A model generated the notes under the pieces. That model was not told the origin of the DNA. It saw only the letters and a program-made list of their open reading frames with translations, and ran no database searches. The translations under genes were made by a program, and so were the position numbers. Source: Mesorhizobium sp. (GTDB taxonomy: Bacteria; Pseudomonadota; Alphaproteobacteria; Rhizobiales; Rhizobiaceae). Taken from it: a DNA stretch of 6,353 bases. Shown here piece after piece: positions 6,347 through 6,353 of this stretch. Position 1 is the first letter of the stretch, and every line of letters starts with the position of its first letter. Location of the stretch: NCBI GenBank assembly GCA_030698645.1, contig JAUYMV010000478.1, positions 1-6,353 on the forward strand, written 5' to 3'.

Positions 6347-6353
6347 CCTTCTC

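Overview
The window is GC-rich DNA with densely packed genes. It looks like an alphaproteobacterial chromosome, most likely Rhizobiales of the Mesorhizobium/Phyllobacteriaceae type. The clues are the style of the AspRS and RNase D proteins, the ppx-rnd-aspS neighbourhood (which I recall as common in rhizobia), and long antisense shadow ORFs typical of high-GC codon usage. The genus is an inference from protein character, not from any search.

Layout, left to right. (1) Positions 2-1234, plus strand: the 3' four-fifths or so of a Ppx/GppA exopolyphosphatase gene; its start lies outside the window. (2) A 16-base gap filled by a perfect GC-rich inverted repeat, where ppx meets rnd tail to tail. 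(3) 1251-2408, minus strand: complete RNase D with all DEDD-y catalytic residues and an HRDC domain. (4) 2503 to about 3738, minus strand: a 12-helix MFS transporter of the YcaD-like kind, upstream of rnd on the same strand and possibly co-transcribed with it. (5) A divergent control region of roughly 150 bases with a candidate parD promoter and overlapping palindromes. (6) 3889-4161 and 4154-4444, plus strand: a ParD/ParE type II toxin-antitoxin pair with an 8-base gene overlap. (7) A 102-base leader with a perfect TTGACA box and possible alternative hairpins. (8) 4547-6337, plus strand: complete aspS, with a histidine that suggests a non-discriminating AspRS serving both tRNA-Asp and tRNA-Asn.

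Functionally this is mostly housekeeping: polyphosphate/(p)ppGpp turnover, RNA 3' processing and tRNA charging. The one accessory element is the parDE module between the transporter and aspS. No stretch longer than 300 bases lacks a gene. I see no IS element, tRNA gene, CRISPR array or clearly new system. The points most worth a second look are the toxin-antitoxin pair directly upstream of an essential synthetase gene with no visible terminator between them, the possible attenuator-like leader of aspS, and the hairpin that exactly fills the ppx/rnd gap.
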